Source: CBDHHC01 sp050633205 (GTDB taxonomy: Bacteria > Pseudomonadota > Alphaproteobacteria > Rhizobiales > CBDHHC01). From it: a DNA stretch of 64,000 bases. This document shows, piece after piece, positions 27,540 to 38,201 of the stretch; within the stretch, counting starts at the first letter, position 1, and every line of letters begins with the position of its first letter. The notes below the pieces were generated by a model. It was not told where the DNA came from. It worked only from the letters and a program-made list of their open reading frames with translations, and did no database searches. The stretch lies in the NCBI GenBank assembly GCA_050633205.1, contig JBOEGA010000026.1, positions 15,535 to 79,534 of the forward strand, given 5' to 3'. The position numbers and the translations under genes are program-made.

Positions 27540-28583
27540 ATGATGAAAGTAACTAGTCGACTACTCGCAGGTCTTCTGGCCTTCATTATCATGAATGCTA
27601 CGGCATTCGCAAAAGATCTGGTCGTTGGAGTATCATGGTCAAATTTTCAGGAAGAGAGATGGAAAACCGATGAGGCTGCTATCAAGTCAGCATTGGCTAA
27701 AGCAGGGGCTAAGTATATTTCTGCAGACGCTCAATCGTCGGCTGCAAAACAGTTATCTGATGTTGAGAGCCTGATTGCACGAGGCGCTAATGCGCTTATT
27801 ATTCTGGCTCAGGATGCAGATGCCATTGGTCCTGCTATACAAAAAGCTGTTGCAGAGGGAATTCCTGTTGTTGGTTACGACCGGCTCATTGAGAATCCTA
27901 AAGTATTCTATATTACTTTTGATAACAAAGAGGTAGGGCGCATTCAGGCGCGTGAGGTGCAAAAGGTAGCAGAAAAGGGGAATTACGTCTTTATCAAGGG
28001 TTCCTCAGCAGATCCAAATGCAGACTTTTTATTTGCAGGCCAGGTTGAGGTCCTCAAAAAGGCTATGGAAGAAGGTAAAATCAAGAATGTTGGTGAAGCC
28101 TACACCGATGGATGGAAGCCTGAAAATGCTCAACGTAATATGGAGCAGATACTTACCAAAAACGATAACAAGGTTGATGCGGTTGTTGCGTCCAATGACG
28201 GTACTGCAGGTGGAGTTATTGCAGCTCTGAGTGCTCAGGGGCTAGCTGGTACAGTTCCGGTTTCAGGGCAGGATGGCGATCATGCAGCACTGAACAGGGT
28301 CGCTCTTGGCACGCAGACTGTGTCTGTGTGGAAAGATGCCCGCGCTTTGGGAGCCAAGGCAGCAGAAATTGCAGTGTTGCTTGCAAATGGGAAAGCCATG
28401 AAAGATGTTCCCGGGCTGGTTAAATTTTCAGGAGGTCCCAAAGGTGTCACGATGAACTCATTGTTTCTCGCACCTGTGGCAATTACAAAAGATAACCTCA
28501 ATGTTGTTATAGAAGCTGGCTGGATCACCAAAGATAAGGTCTGTCAAGGTGTGAAAAGCGGAGCTCCTGCTGTTTGCAAGTAG
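27540..28583 (+). CDS. xylF: D-xylose ABC transporter substrate-binding protein
   Basis: This 347-residue periplasmic binding protein has a signal peptide (cleavage after ATAFA near residue 24) and a sugar-binding fold. Recognisable xylose-binding features include [17 protein letters not shown] near 28-44, GYDRLI near 117, the ASNDGTAGG hinge near 218 and SGQDGD near 241. GGAGG lies four bases before the first of two adjacent ATGs. It is first in the xylF-H-G-B-A operon and is followed by a hairpin that may boost its level. It delivers D-xylose to XylH. Confidence 0.94.
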   Translation: MMKVTSRLLAGLLAFIIMNATAFAKDLVVGVSWSNFQEERWKTDEAAIKSALAKAGAKYISADAQSSAAKQLSDVESLIARGANALIILAQDADAIGPAIQKAVAEGIPVVGYDRLIENPKVFYITFDNKEVGRIQAREVQKVAEKGNYVFIKGSSADPNADFLFAGQVEVLKKAMEEGKIKNVGEAYTDGWKPENAQRNMEQILTKNDNKVDAVVASNDGTAGGVIAALSAQGLAGTVPVSGQDGDHAALNRVALGTQTVSVWKDARALGAKAAEIAVLLANGKAMKDVPGLVKFSGGPKGVTMNSLFLAPVAITKDNLNVVIEAGWITKDKVCQGVKSGAPAVCK

Positions 28584-28626
28584 GTGTAATGTTTTCTGAT
28601 AATAATATCAAAAAATAGAAATACAG

Positions 28627-28659
28627 TCCCATACCGTGAAAATTGTGATCGGTATGGGA
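28627..28659 (+). other. Intercistronic hairpin after xylF
   Basis: TCCCATACCG (28627-28636) and CGGTATGGGA (28650-28659) are perfect ten-base arms with a 13-base loop between xylF and xylH. No T-run follows, so it more likely protects the xylF message than ends transcription. Confidence 0.6.
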
Positions 28660-28686
28660 TATCAGAAACCTTAAAGTAATAATACA

Positions 28687-30006
28687 ATGACTGATGAAAC
28701 GATGAGTTCTACTGGCAAGAATGTTCGGGTGACCGAGAGTTTTTCCGAATTCGTGGCACGATTTTTTCGAGCAACGGAAATTGATACGCGAATGCTTGGT
28801 ATGATTGGCGCCTTACTGCTGATCTGGGTCGGGTTTGACATATTTTCAGGTGGATTATTTCTGACCCCCCGTAATCTATGGAATCTTTCTGTACAGACAG
28901 CGTCCATTGGTGTGATGGCTACCGGAATGGTATTGATCATCATTACGAGAAATATTGATTTGTCAGTAGGGTCAATTCTTGGTTTTACCGGTATGATCAT
29001 GGCGACCATGCAGGCAGAATGGCTTCCCACATTACTCGGCTTTGATAATCCGTTTACCTGGATTATAGCGCTTTTAGGGGGAATGGCAGTCGGAGCCATG
29101 ATTGGTGGAGTTCAGGGGGCCATTATTGCCCATATGGGAGTTCCATCATTTATTGTGACGCTGGGAGGCTTACTGATCTGGCGTGGTTGCGCGTGGTGGG
29201 TCACCAGTGGCAGGACTGTCGCTCCGATGGATTCAACCTTTAAACTGATGGGCGGGGGCGTTGAAGGTTCAATAGGTGCTGTTGCTAGCTGGGGTGTTGC
29301 AGTTGTGGCCTGTATTGGAATTCTGTTTGTAGTCATTAATGGCCGCAATCAGAGAAAGCGTTTTCAATTTCCTCTGCGTCCTCTATGGGCAGAGTCTTCT
29401 ATTGTACTGGCAAGCTGTTCACTCGTCGTTGGTGCAGTCTGGGTGTTTAACAGTTATCCGTGGCCCAGAGCAATTGCACAACGTTATGCCGCAGAAAACA
29501 ATATTCCAATTCCTGCGGAGGGATTATTTATCTCGCATGGAATAGCCATTCCTGTACTGATCGCAGTTGTTACAGGTGTTGTTATGACATTTATCGCTAC
29601 GCGAACACGTTTTGGCCGGTATGTTTTCGCAATTGGTGGCAATCCGGAAGCCGCGGAGCTGGCGGGGATAAAAACCAGAAGTCTGAAGATCAAGGTCTTT
29701 GCTCTGATGGGTATGCTGTGTGCTGTATCTGCTGCAATTTCGTCAGCCAGGCTTAATGCCGCAACAAATGCTTTAGGAACTCTGGATGAGCTTTATGTTA
29801 TTGCAGCTGCAGTTATAGGCGGAGCTTCCCTGGCGGGAGGGGCTGGAACGATAGTTGGTGCCATGATTGGTGCTGTTGTTATGCAGTCACTGCAGTCAGG
29901 TATGGTACTGCTGGGGATAGATACACCTTTTCAGAATATCGTGGTTGGTCTGGTTCTGGTCATCGCTGTATGGCTTGATACGGTTTATAAAGACAGAGCG
30001 AAGTAA
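28687..30006 (+). CDS. xylH: D-xylose ABC transporter permease
   Basis: This 439-residue polytopic protein has about ten or more hydrophobic helices and the ribose/xylose permease core. [16 protein letters not shown] near residues 80-95 and [12 protein letters not shown] near 316-327 are characteristic, the latter being the ATPase-docking loop. The long form with the extra central helices matches XylH, as opposed to the shorter RbsC. It lies between xylF and xylG and forms the homodimeric inner-membrane channel. Confidence 0.93.
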   Translation: MTDETMSSTGKNVRVTESFSEFVARFFRATEIDTRMLGMIGALLLIWVGFDIFSGGLFLTPRNLWNLSVQTASIGVMATGMVLIIITRNIDLSVGSILGFTGMIMATMQAEWLPTLLGFDNPFTWIIALLGGMAVGAMIGGVQGAIIAHMGVPSFIVTLGGLLIWRGCAWWVTSGRTVAPMDSTFKLMGGGVEGSIGAVASWGVAVVACIGILFVVINGRNQRKRFQFPLRPLWAESSIVLASCSLVVGAVWVFNSYPWPRAIAQRYAAENNIPIPAEGLFISHGIAIPVLIAVVTGVVMTFIATRTRFGRYVFAIGGNPEAAELAGIKTRSLKIKVFALMGMLCAVSAAISSARLNAATNALGTLDELYVIAAAVIGGASLAGGAGTIVGAMIGAVVMQSLQSGMVLLGIDTPFQNIVVGLVLVIAVWLDTVYKDRAK

Positions 30007-30017
30007 GGAAAAATAAA

Positions 30018-30812
30018 ATGAATGAAAATACTCCGCTCGTAGAGTTGAAAAATATATCGATTTCATTTGGTGGTATTCATGCTGTTGATGATGCATCTCT
30101 GTGCCTGTATCCAGGAGAAGTTGTCGGTATTCTGGGACATAATGGGGCCGGTAAATCAACTCTGATTAAAATACTTTCAGGTGCATATAAAAAGGACTCC
30201 GGTGATATATATATTAATGGACAAAAAGCTGATATCACCAACCCCAGAAAAGCTAAAGAGTATGGCATAGAGACGATATATCAAACACTTGCCGTGGCTG
30301 ATAATGTCGGTACGGCTGCAAATCTTTATCTCGGCAGAGAGCTGCAGACACCATGGGGAACTCTTGACGAGTTTGCGATGGAAGCTAAAGCCAGGGAAGT
30401 CATACAACGTCTTAATCCCAACTTTCAGAGATTTAAAGAACCGGTCAAATCATTATCTGGTGGTCAACGGCAATCTGTTGCTATTGCAAGAGCTATATTA
30501 TTCAATGCGAGAATATTGATTATGGACGAGCCAACAGCAGCACTGGGACCCCAGGAAACGGCGCAGGTTGGGGACCTGATAAAGCAGCTTAAGAAAGATG
30601 GCATTGGTATTTTTCTGATCAGCCATGACATTCATGATGTCTTTGACCTTTCAGACCGGATAACTGTTATGAAAAATGGCAAGATTGTTGGTCATGCAAG
30701 AACATCTGATGTCACAAAAGATGAAGTTCTTGGAATGATAATAATGGGAAAATGTCCGCCAAATGCAATTCCAGGTCTTGCCGGTATGGAATTGTCAAAA
30801 ATTAACAGTTAG
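30018..30812 (+). CDS. xylG: D-xylose ABC transporter ATP-binding protein, single-domain form
   Basis: This 264-residue ATPase has Walker A GHNGAGKS near 38-45, the signature LSGGQRQS, Walker [12 protein letters not shown] and a switch histidine ([10 protein letters not shown]). It has one ABC domain, where the enteric XylG has two in about 510 residues. Single-domain forms are common beside xylFH in Alphaproteobacteria and should work as homodimers. AAGGAAAAA precedes the ATG. Confidence 0.92.
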   Translation: MNENTPLVELKNISISFGGIHAVDDASLCLYPGEVVGILGHNGAGKSTLIKILSGAYKKDSGDIYINGQKADITNPRKAKEYGIETIYQTLAVADNVGTAANLYLGRELQTPWGTLDEFAMEAKAREVIQRLNPNFQRFKEPVKSLSGGQRQSVAIARAILFNARILIMDEPTAALGPQETAQVGDLIKQLKKDGIGIFLISHDIHDVFDLSDRITVMKNGKIVGHARTSDVTKDEVLGMIIMGKCPPNAIPGLAGMELSKINS

Positions 30813-30832
30813 TTGAGACGAGGCGGTTTGGC

Positions 30833-30853
30833 GGAACCCTGTCGCCGGGTTCC
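30833..30853 (+). other. Hairpin between xylG and xylB
   Basis: GGAACCC (30833-30839) pairs with GGGTTCC (30847-30853) around a seven-base loop in the 62-base xylG-xylB gap. With no T-run it is probably a processing or stability element separating transport from catabolic cistrons. Confidence 0.45.
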
Positions 30854-30874
30854 CTCTGTGCATAGAGGTTACGT

Positions 30875-32332
30875 ATGTTTTTAGGCATTGATATCGGTAC
30901 ATCAGCAGTCAAAATTGTTGTCGTTGACGATAAGGGGGGTGTTGTTGAAAAATCTTCTGCGCCATTGAATATACAAAGACCTGGCGATCTTATGTCGGAG
31001 CAAATTCCGGAAGACTGGTGGAGTGCTGTTAATCAGGCAGTGAGGGATATTTCTTCTGAAAGCAGAAAAGCAATTCTGGCAATTGGTTTGTCAGGGCAGA
31101 TGCACGGAGCGGTGCTGCTTGATAGCAGTGGTATGGTAATTCGCCCTGCGGTATTGTGGAATGATGGCAGAAGTATTGCTGAATGTGAAGAGTTACAGAA
31201 GAGCCTTCCTGAGCTTGGGGAGATTACGGGTAATCTTGCGATGCCCGGATTTACAGCTCCAAAGTTATTATGGTTGAAAAGGCATGAACCTCAAAGTTAT
31301 GCCCGTATAGCAAAAGTGGTTTTGCCCAAGGATTATATTCGATATCGTATGACGGGAGAGCTGGCAACAGATATGTCTGACGCTGCCGGAACTTTATGGC
31401 TTGATACAAAAAACAGGTGCTGGTCATCGAAAGTTCTAGATGTCTGCGGACTTACTGAAGGTCATATGCCCTTACTCTATGAGGGCAACCAGGTAAGCGG
31501 AATGCTGCATGCAGATATTGCAAAGTCCTGGGAAATGGGTGTTATTCCGGTCGCTGCCGGTGCAGGGGACAATGCCGCCGGTGCTGTTGGATCAGGTATA
31601 GTTGCAAAGGGGGACGCATTCCTGTCACTTGGCACATCCGGGGTTATATTTCTTGCTGATGACAGTTACCGTTCTAATCCTTCAGAAGGTGTTCATACCT
31701 TTTGTCATGCGCTGCCTGGCAGGTGGCATCAGATGTCAGTTATGCTAAGTGCTGCCAGCGCGGTGGATCAGGTTGCCAGTATACTTGGATATGACAGGCC
31801 ATCCAAATTATATGAGGTCGCTGCTCATTACGGTACTCCCTGTCAGAAAGAGATTTTTCTTCCTTATATGACCGGGGAAAGAACTCCTCATAATAATACA
31901 AAAGCCAGTGGAGTTTTCTTTGGTTTATCTCCTTTAACCGAGCCAGAGGCTCTTGCCCAGGCTGCTCTGGAAGGTGTTGCGTTTGGATTGGCAGATGGCC
32001 TGGAGGCATTAAAGTCTGCAGGCAATAGTCCTGAGAGCCTTTCGGTTATTGGGGGAGGAGCTCAATCCGAATATTGGGGGGTAATTATTAGTTCAATACT
32101 GAACCACCCACTGGTTTATCGAGATGGGGGGGAAGTTGGTCCTGCGTTTGGTGCTGCCAGACTTGCGAGGCTGGCAATTGGTGATGAAGCCATTGAGGAC
32201 GTTTGTGTGGCTCCCCCGATATTAAAAGTTATCGAGCCCGACGAAAAGCTCTGCAGCCATTATACGAAAAGGCAATTCCTTTTTAGAAAGCTATATACAT
32301 CACTTGTACCCTGTTTTGAGGAGTTAAACTGA
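30875..32332 (+). CDS. xylB: Xylulokinase
   Basis: This 485-residue FGGY-family kinase phosphorylates D-xylulose to xylulose 5-phosphate. The phosphate-1 loop [10 protein letters not shown] (residues 4-13), the xylulokinase signature [12 protein letters not shown] near 73-84, and GTSGVIF near 253 are present. The second ATPase half follows with [10 protein letters not shown] near 396. It overlaps the xylA start by one base (TGATG). Its place between transporter and isomerase genes makes the substrate assignment secure. Confidence 0.95.
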   Translation: MFLGIDIGTSAVKIVVVDDKGGVVEKSSAPLNIQRPGDLMSEQIPEDWWSAVNQAVRDISSESRKAILAIGLSGQMHGAVLLDSSGMVIRPAVLWNDGRSIAECEELQKSLPELGEITGNLAMPGFTAPKLLWLKRHEPQSYARIAKVVLPKDYIRYRMTGELATDMSDAAGTLWLDTKNRCWSSKVLDVCGLTEGHMPLLYEGNQVSGMLHADIAKSWEMGVIPVAAGAGDNAAGAVGSGIVAKGDAFLSLGTSGVIFLADDSYRSNPSEGVHTFCHALPGRWHQMSVMLSAASAVDQVASILGYDRPSKLYEVAAHYGTPCQKEIFLPYMTGERTPHNNTKASGVFFGLSPLTEPEALAQAALEGVAFGLADGLEALKSAGNSPESLSVIGGGAQSEYWGVIISSILNHPLVYRDGGEVGPAFGAARLARLAIGDEAIEDVCVAPPILKVIEPDEKLCSHYTKRQFLFRKLYTSLVPCFEELN

Positions 32333-33651
32333 TGCCTGAAACCTACTTTGAAGATATACCGGTTATTGAATACAAGGGGCCGAACAGTACCGACCCTTTC
32401 ACTTATAAATATTATGACAGGTTCAAAACTGTGCTGGGTAAATCCATGGAGGATCATCTTCGGGTTGCGGTGTGTTACTGGCATAGTTTCTGCTGGGATG
32501 GTTCTGATGTTTTTGGTGGCAGTACTTTTAAACGACCATGGTTTGAGAAAGCTTCGGAGCAGGAAAATGCTGACAGCAAGCTGGATGCAGCATTTGAATT
32601 TTTTCAAAAGCTGGGTGTCCCCTATTTTTGTTTTCATGACGTAGATATTATGCCCCCTGCTCAAACAGCAAGGGAGCATGCTGATAATTTTGCAGCAATG
32701 ATTGATAAGGTCGAAGGCAAAATGAGCGAAACCGGTATCCGGCTTCTATGGGGGACAGCTAACGTGTTCGGGCATCCTCGCTATCTTGCCGGTGCTGCTA
32801 CTAATCCTGATCCTGATGTATTTTCATATGCAGCGATGCAGGTCAGGGATGCACTGGGAGCAACGCATCGTTTAAATGGTGAAAACTATGTATTATGGGG
32901 TGGCCGGGAAGGTTATGAAACACTCTTAAATACCAGGCAGGGGCAAGAACTGGATCAGCTTGGCCGTTTTCTGAATATGGTGGTGGAGCATAAATATAAA
33001 ATCGGTTATGAAGGAACAATCCTGATCGAGCCAAAACCTCATGAACCTACAAAACATCAGTATGACAGAGATGTTGCAACTGTATTTGGTTTTTTAAAGC
33101 GCTATGGACTTGAAAGTGAGGTATGCGTTAATATTGAAGCAAATCATGCTACGCTTGCAGGGCACTCATTTGAGCATGAAATTTCTTTGGCTGGAGAGCT
33201 TGGAATATTTGGCTCCATTGATATAAACCGTGGAGACCCTCAGAACGGCTGGGATACGGACCAGTTCTCCAATGACACCAGAGAAGTGACACTTGCGATA
33301 TACTACATTCTGAAAAACGGCGGTTTTTCAACCGGTGGCTTTAATATTGATGCAAAAGTGCGCCGTCAAAGCATGAATGCTGAAGATCTTTTTTATGGTC
33401 ATATTGGTACTATTGACGTTATGGCACGGTCCCTACTTAATGCAGTTGCGCTTATTGAAGAGGGAACTCTGTCGCAATTCACAGAGGACAGGTATAAGGG
33501 TTGGAAAGATGGAACAGGTGCAAAGATCATGAATAATGATCTCTCTCTAGATGAGCTGGCAGATCATGTTATCACGAATGATATTAATCCGGAGCCTGTA
33601 TCGGGGCGTCAGGAATTTCTTGAAAATCATGTAAGCAATTTTATCAGATAA
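32332..33651 (+). CDS. xylA: Xylose isomerase
   Basis: This 439-residue enzyme interconverts D-xylose and D-xylulose in the cytoplasm. The class II active site is complete: FHDVDIMPP (His base near residue 102), [13 protein letters not shown] (metal-binding Glu and catalytic Lys near 233), [12 protein letters not shown] near 265, and the second metal cluster [16 protein letters not shown] near 296. Length fits the class II (longer) enzymes. It completes the operon with xylB. Confidence 0.96.
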   Translation: MPETYFEDIPVIEYKGPNSTDPFTYKYYDRFKTVLGKSMEDHLRVAVCYWHSFCWDGSDVFGGSTFKRPWFEKASEQENADSKLDAAFEFFQKLGVPYFCFHDVDIMPPAQTAREHADNFAAMIDKVEGKMSETGIRLLWGTANVFGHPRYLAGAATNPDPDVFSYAAMQVRDALGATHRLNGENYVLWGGREGYETLLNTRQGQELDQLGRFLNMVVEHKYKIGYEGTILIEPKPHEPTKHQYDRDVATVFGFLKRYGLESEVCVNIEANHATLAGHSFEHEISLAGELGIFGSIDINRGDPQNGWDTDQFSNDTREVTLAIYYILKNGGFSTGGFNIDAKVRRQSMNAEDLFYGHIGTIDVMARSLLNAVALIEEGTLSQFTEDRYKGWKDGTGAKIMNNDLSLDELADHVITNDINPEPVSGRQEFLENHVSNFIR

Positions 33652-33719
33652 AGCTTATGTATGAGACTTTATTGAGCCTTAACGGAGCTTGTTTGCTGTA
33701 TTTATCTCAGGAGTGACAA

Positions 33720-34706
33720 TTGAAAACACGTAGATTTGGAAAAACAGACTGGCAGGTTTCTGAAATTGGATTTGGAGCCTGGGCTATTGGCGGAGCATGG
33801 GGAGACGTCAGTGAGAAGGATGCTGAGGCTGCACTCAATGCAGCTTTGGACAGTGGTGTAAATCTCGTAGATACTGCCGATGTATATGGAGATGGCAGAA
33901 GTGAGACTATTATTTCGAATGTCCTGAAGTCCAGGAAGCAGGATAATATCAAGGTACTGACTAAACTTGGCAGGGGGTTATCACCACATATAGCCAGCGG
34001 TTTTAATAAGGCAAATCTGGAAGGTTTTATCAATCGTAGTCTGAAAAAACTGGATGTTGATAAAATTGATCTGATACAACTTCATTGCCCACCAACTGAA
34101 GTGTATTATATGCCGGAAGTTTTTGACTTTATGGATGATTTCGTCAAAGCTGGTAAAATCTGTCACTACGGGGTTAGTGTTGAAAAAGTTGAAGAAGCAT
34201 TGAAAGCGATAGAGTATCCTTCAGTTGTATCTGTTCAATTGATCTTTAATATATTGCGACAACGGCCAGCAGAATTATTGTTTGAGTTGGCAAAAAAGAA
34301 AGATATTGCGCTTTTGGCCAGGGTACCGCTAGCAAGCGGACTATTAAGCGGAAAGTTTGATAGGAACTCTACTTTTGCCGATGATGACCACCGTAAATTT
34401 AACCGATATGGGGAAGCTTTTGATGTAGGAGAAACATTTGCAGGTATTCCGTTCGAGGTTGGGTTGGAAGTTATTGAAGAGCTCAGAAAAATTATTCCTG
34501 ATCAAATCCCTATGTCTCAATATGCCCTGAAATGGATACTGATGCATGATGCAGTCAGTTGCGTAATACCCGGGGCAAAAAATGAAGAACAGGCTACCGG
34601 TAACTCTTTGGCGCAGGACTTACCTGCTCTGGATGGGGCGCAAATGCAGGCAATCAAAAAACTGTATGAAAGCAAGGTAAAGCCATTGGTTCATTATAAG
34701 TGGTAA
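33720..34706 (+). CDS. Aldo/keto reductase
   Basis: This 328-residue protein has the full catalytic tetrad of the family: Asp and Tyr in VDTADVYGDGRSE, Lys in KVLTKLGRG, and His in IQLHCPP. The start is TTG at 33720 with AGGAG six bases upstream, and no better in-frame ATG follows nearby. It follows xylA by 68 bases on the same strand, so a role in pentose reduction or aldehyde detoxification is possible. The real substrate cannot be told. Confidence 0.87.
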   Translation: MKTRRFGKTDWQVSEIGFGAWAIGGAWGDVSEKDAEAALNAALDSGVNLVDTADVYGDGRSETIISNVLKSRKQDNIKVLTKLGRGLSPHIASGFNKANLEGFINRSLKKLDVDKIDLIQLHCPPTEVYYMPEVFDFMDDFVKAGKICHYGVSVEKVEEALKAIEYPSVVSVQLIFNILRQRPAELLFELAKKKDIALLARVPLASGLLSGKFDRNSTFADDDHRKFNRYGEAFDVGETFAGIPFEVGLEVIEELRKIIPDQIPMSQYALKWILMHDAVSCVIPGAKNEEQATGNSLAQDLPALDGAQMQAIKKLYESKVKPLVHYKW

Positions 34707-34716
34707 AGAAACAAAA

Positions 34717-34744
34717 AAGGGCCTGCCATATTGGCCTGGCCCTT
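34717..34744. terminator. Bidirectional terminator between aldo/keto reductase and small exported protein genes
   Basis: AAGGGCC (34717-34723) and GGCCCTT (34738-34744) form the base of a longer imperfect stem between convergent genes. On the minus strand it ends in six T; on the plus strand the tail is TATAATGTTT. Confidence 0.8.
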
Positions 34745-34773
34745 ATAATGTTTATTGTCATGAAGTAAATGAA

Positions 34774-35106
34774 CTAGTAACGCAATCTGTCCAGAAGGTC
34801 ATTCAATAGTCCTGTAGAAAGGCTATCCTGCTGTCCTTCCCAGAAATCCAGGTATTCTTTTTGCAGTGTGTAAACACAACTGTAACCGCAATAAGTCCAA
34901 CCTCTATCCGGTACCAGAACCTGATCTCCCAGTCGACCATGACGTACAGGAGCTTTGATACGCTTATGTGCATTGTACTGACTTTCAGCGTAGACATATC
35001 GGTATGCGTCAGGGTGTTTATATTTATGTTTCCCTTTTGCAACAGCCGGTAGAGTACTGGCAAGTATCAGGCCTATTACAGCTGCCAATCTGAATAATTT
35101 TTGCAT
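34774..35106 (-). CDS. Small exported protein of unknown function
   Basis: This 110-residue protein has a signal peptide (residues 1-23, ending PAVA), a basic His/Lys-rich segment (KGKHKYKH) and a compact C-terminal half with DRGWTYCGYSCVYTL followed by DFWEGQ. The paired cysteines four residues apart could form a disulfide in the periplasm. Similar short exported proteins with a W-x-x-CG-x-x-C pattern seem common in Rhizobiales, but I know no function. A terminator follows it. Confidence 0.7.
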   Translation of the reverse strand: MQKLFRLAAVIGLILASTLPAVAKGKHKYKHPDAYRYVYAESQYNAHKRIKAPVRHGRLGDQVLVPDRGWTYCGYSCVYTLQKEYLDFWEGQQDSLSTGLLNDLLDRLRY

Positions 35107-35243
35107 TTGATCTCCGATTATTTATATGAATTGCCTTGTTTTTTGCTAACTTAATCCGGCAATACTGATTGCGATAGACGTAAAGGCTAACTTTGACACT
35201 AATGAGATAAATCTGACAGGTTTGAAATACAAGAAGATAAGCT

Positions 35244-35957
35244 ATGGAATGGACAGAACAGGTTTTCAGGTATTGTGAACGGGGCACTAATCCGGAGTTT
35301 TGGGGGGAGCCTTTAAATGCGTTGTCAAATCTGGCTTTTATCGCAGGAGCACTAGCAGCCTTGCTTATTGCAAGGAAACAGCCATCTGGTGCTATAGACC
35401 GTTATCACTACATACTAATCGGACTGGTTCTGTTGATTGGTATCGGGAGTGGTCTTTTTCATACTTTTGCTACACGCTGGAGCGGTGTTGCTGATGCGCT
35501 GCCTATTGCAGTTTTTATATTTGTTTATCTCGGATTTGCGCTTGGACGGTTGCTCGGGTTTGGACTTAAGGGTGTATTTACCGGGATAGGTATATTTATT
35601 CTTTTAAACAGTTTGCCTGGTCTTATCCGTTGTGAAGGTGGTCCATGTCTGAATGGAACAACAGGCTATTTTCCTGCTCTGTTTGCAATGCTGTTTCTTG
35701 GAGGAATTGCCAGATATCTCGGAAAACCATCTTCGACAAGTCTGTTAGTTGCGGGATGTGTTTTTGCTGTATCAGCGGCCTTCAGAACATTTGATTTTAC
35801 ATTATGCGAGTATACCGAGGTTGCCGGACAGGAGTTGGGTACGCATTTTATATGGCATCTGCTTAATGCATTAACTTTATTCCTGTTGCTCAGAACTGCA
35901 GTTCTTTATGGGCATTCTAAAAAGAATCAGCCAGTGACCAGGCGTGAATTGGAGTAA
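35244..35957 (+). CDS. Ceramidase-family (CREST superfamily) integral membrane protein
   Basis: This 237-residue protein has about seven transmembrane helices and the CREST hydrolase motifs. E-x-x-NALSNLAF lies near 22-31, GSGLFHTFATRWSGVADALP near 72-91 supplies the Ser, His and Asp, and HFIWHLLNA near 206-214 supplies the last two zinc-ligand histidines. Alkaline ceramidases and bacterial relatives hydrolyse amide bonds of sphingolipid-like molecules in the membrane. Bacterial substrates are mostly unproven, so the family is firm but the reaction is not. No lipid gene is adjacent. Confidence 0.85.
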   Translation: MEWTEQVFRYCERGTNPEFWGEPLNALSNLAFIAGALAALLIARKQPSGAIDRYHYILIGLVLLIGIGSGLFHTFATRWSGVADALPIAVFIFVYLGFALGRLLGFGLKGVFTGIGIFILLNSLPGLIRCEGGPCLNGTTGYFPALFAMLFLGGIARYLGKPSSTSLLVAGCVFAVSAAFRTFDFTLCEYTEVAGQELGTHFIWHLLNALTLFLLLRTAVLYGHSKKNQPVTRRELE

Positions 35958-35979
35958 ATGCCTCGATCTCTACTCAGGA

Positions 35980-36003
35980 TTATTTCTTATTGATAAGGAA
36001 TAA
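35980..36003. terminator. AT-rich hairpin between convergent ceramidase-family and Lrp genes
   Basis: TTATTTCTTA (35980-35989) pairs with TAAGGAATAA (35994-36003), with one G-U and a TTGA loop. Its place between convergent stops fits a weak bidirectional terminator. Confidence 0.45.
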
Positions 36004-36007
36004 GCAG

Positions 36008-36478
36008 TTACAGGAACTGCTCCCTGATGGACTGCATTGCAACATAGGTTGAGGTGCTGGATACGTGAGGCAGTTTTGAAATTTCTTCTCCAAGAACCGT
36101 TCTATAGGCCCGAATATCTGAGGTGCGGACCTTTAGCAGGTAATCAAAGGGCCCGGCTATCATATGGCACTGTTCTACTTCCTGGATGCCCTGTACAGCA
36201 TCATTAAACGCTTTTAGGGCTTTTTCAGTGGTATCGGAGAGTTTGACTTCAGTGAATGCAATATGTTCACGCCCAAGTTTCTGCATATTGAGGACTGCCT
36301 GAAAGCCTAAAATATATCCGTCTTTCTGTAAGCGCCTTAACCGGACCTGACACGGGCTTTTGGAAAGACCAATTTGTTTTGCTAATTCAGTCACAGGGAG
36401 CCGGCCTTCTTTTGTCAGGATCCTAAGTATTTGAGTATCATATCGGTCTAATTGGCTTTCTTCATTCATTTTAACCAT
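36008..36478 (-). CDS. putR: Lrp/AsnC-family regulator, probable proline-dehydrogenase activator
   Basis: This 156-residue protein has an N-terminal helix-turn-helix (VTELAKQIGLSKSPCQVRLRRL near 30-51) and a C-terminal RAM ligand-binding domain. It diverges from putA across a 103-base gap. In many Alphaproteobacteria an Lrp-type PutR next to putA activates it in response to proline; that role is inferred from position. AGGA lies upstream of the chosen ATG; a second ATG is three codons in. Confidence 0.82.
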   Translation of the reverse strand: MVKMNEESQLDRYDTQILRILTKEGRLPVTELAKQIGLSKSPCQVRLRRLQKDGYILGFQAVLNMQKLGREHIAFTEVKLSDTTEKALKAFNDAVQGIQEVEQCHMIAGPFDYLLKVRTSDIRAYRTVLGEEISKLPHVSSTSTYVAMQSIREQFL

Positions 36479-36581
36479 CCTTTTTCCTGAAAAATTACAT
36501 AATAAAAATTAATATATCTACTAATAATAAAACTACAGGAAATATAACTTTTTAATCAATGATAGTATTTTTATCAGTTAA

Positions 36582-38201
36582 TTGCTTGAAATGATTAGAA
36601 AGTTTTCTCTTATGAAGATGCTTCAGTCTATCCGTCTGAGTATACGGAGCACACTTGAAAAGGACGAAAAAACAGTCCTGAAGGAGCTTGAGGCGCATAA
36701 TCCTGTACCGGCGGATATTCGGAAAAGAATATCGAGCAGAGCTGCTCAACTTGTATGTGACATTCGGGATGATGATAAACCCGGGCTTATGGAAGAGTTC
36801 TTGTCCGAATATGGTCTATCAACCAATGAAGGTATTGCATTGATGTGTCTGGCAGAGGCTCTTCTCAGGGTTCCGGATGCTACAACGATCTCTGATCTAA
36901 TTGAAGATAAAATTGCCCCATCATCCTGGAATGCCCATCTGGGAAAGTCGAGCTCCTCTCTGGTAAATGCATCCTCCTGGGCACTGATGCTTACAGGTAA
37001 AGTATTGGATAATGAGCGTTCAGCCGGAATGGCTGGAATTTTACATGGCATAGTCAAAAAGCTTGGGGAGCCGGTAATCCGTACCGCAGTCAGGCATGTT
37101 ATTAAAGAGATGGGCAAGCAGTTTGTACTTGGTGAAAGTATAGAAAGTGCAATATCGCGGGCTCATTGCAAGGAACAAAAGGGCTATACCTACTCTTATG
37201 ATATGCTGGGGGAAGCAGCTCTTACCTCTCAGGATGCTGATGACTTTTTCGATGCTTATATGCAGGCAATCAGCAAAATAGATCTCTCAGCAACATCGTC
37301 TGACATACATACCCGACCGGGGATTTCTATCAAGCTTTCAGCCCTTTACCCCAGATATGAAGTCGGCAAAAAAGATACTGCTATTGATGAGCTGGTGAAA
37401 AGGGCTCTTGAGCTCGCTCTGTGTGCAAAAGATGCAAATATTGGCTTGAATATTGATGCAGAGGAGTCAGATAGACTGGATCTGTCTCTGGATATTATTG
37501 AAAGGCTGATCAGGGACAAGGCTCTTGCTGGCTGGGACGGACTTGGCATTGTTGTTCAGGCTTATGGAAAAAGGGCCAGTCTGGTTATTGACTGGTTGTA
37601 TGAACTGGCAAAAGTTCATGATCGGAAAATTATGGTGCGCCTGGTTAAAGGGGCATACTGGGATACTGAAATCAAGAAAGCTCAGGTTGAAGGGCTTGAC
37701 TATTTTCCTGTATTTATCAGTAAGATTGCAACGGACAGGTCATATATAGTCTGTGCGCAAAAGCTGTTCTCTATGAGCAAGCGCATTTACCCTCAGTTTG
37801 CAACACATAATGCACATACTGCAGCAGCGATCCTTGAGCTTGCTGGTTCGGAAAAAGATTTTGAATTCCAGCGCCTGCATGGCATGGGAGATATTCTTCA
37901 TAAAATAGTAAGGGAGCGTATTGGGCAACGTTGCAGGATTTATGCACCTGTTGGTGAGCACCGTGATCTTCTTGCATATCTGGTAAGGCGCCTGCTGGAA
38001 AATGGTGTAAACTCTTCATTTGTGAACCAAATTGTAGATCCGAATGTGTCTGTCGAGGAGGTTATACAGGATCCTTTTTGCATGGAGCCTGTTGTTGACC
38101 ATTCCGGTGTGACGCATCCCACCAGATTGTTTCATCCGGAGCGAAAAAACTCAACAGGATGGGACCTGAATAACGATATTACACTTGAGCGGATTGATTG
38201 A
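36582..38201 (+). CDS. putA: Proline dehydrogenase part of PutA
   Basis: These up to 539 residues hold the N-terminal helical arm and the FAD-binding PRODH barrel. Motifs: LVKGAYWDTEIKKAQ near 355, YPQFATHNAHTA near 398, FEFQRLHGMGD near 424 and IYAPVGEHRDLLAYLVRRLLE near 446. The N-terminal ribbon-helix-helix of enteric PutA is absent, as is usual in Alphaproteobacteria, where a separate Lrp-type regulator acts. The listed start is TTG; ATG at 36591 or 36612 is equally possible, with no clear ribosome-binding site. A PRODH fragment alone could still be active. Confidence 0.85.
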   Translation: MLEMIRKFSLMKMLQSIRLSIRSTLEKDEKTVLKELEAHNPVPADIRKRISSRAAQLVCDIRDDDKPGLMEEFLSEYGLSTNEGIALMCLAEALLRVPDATTISDLIEDKIAPSSWNAHLGKSSSSLVNASSWALMLTGKVLDNERSAGMAGILHGIVKKLGEPVIRTAVRHVIKEMGKQFVLGESIESAISRAHCKEQKGYTYSYDMLGEAALTSQDADDFFDAYMQAISKIDLSATSSDIHTRPGISIKLSALYPRYEVGKKDTAIDELVKRALELALCAKDANIGLNIDAEESDRLDLSLDIIERLIRDKALAGWDGLGIVVQAYGKRASLVIDWLYELAKVHDRKIMVRLVKGAYWDTEIKKAQVEGLDYFPVFISKIATDRSYIVCAQKLFSMSKRIYPQFATHNAHTAAAILELAGSEKDFEFQRLHGMGDILHKIVRERIGQRCRIYAPVGEHRDLLAYLVRRLLENGVNSSFVNQIVDPNVSVEEVIQDPFCMEPVVDHSGVTHPTRLFHPERKNSTGWDLNNDITLERID

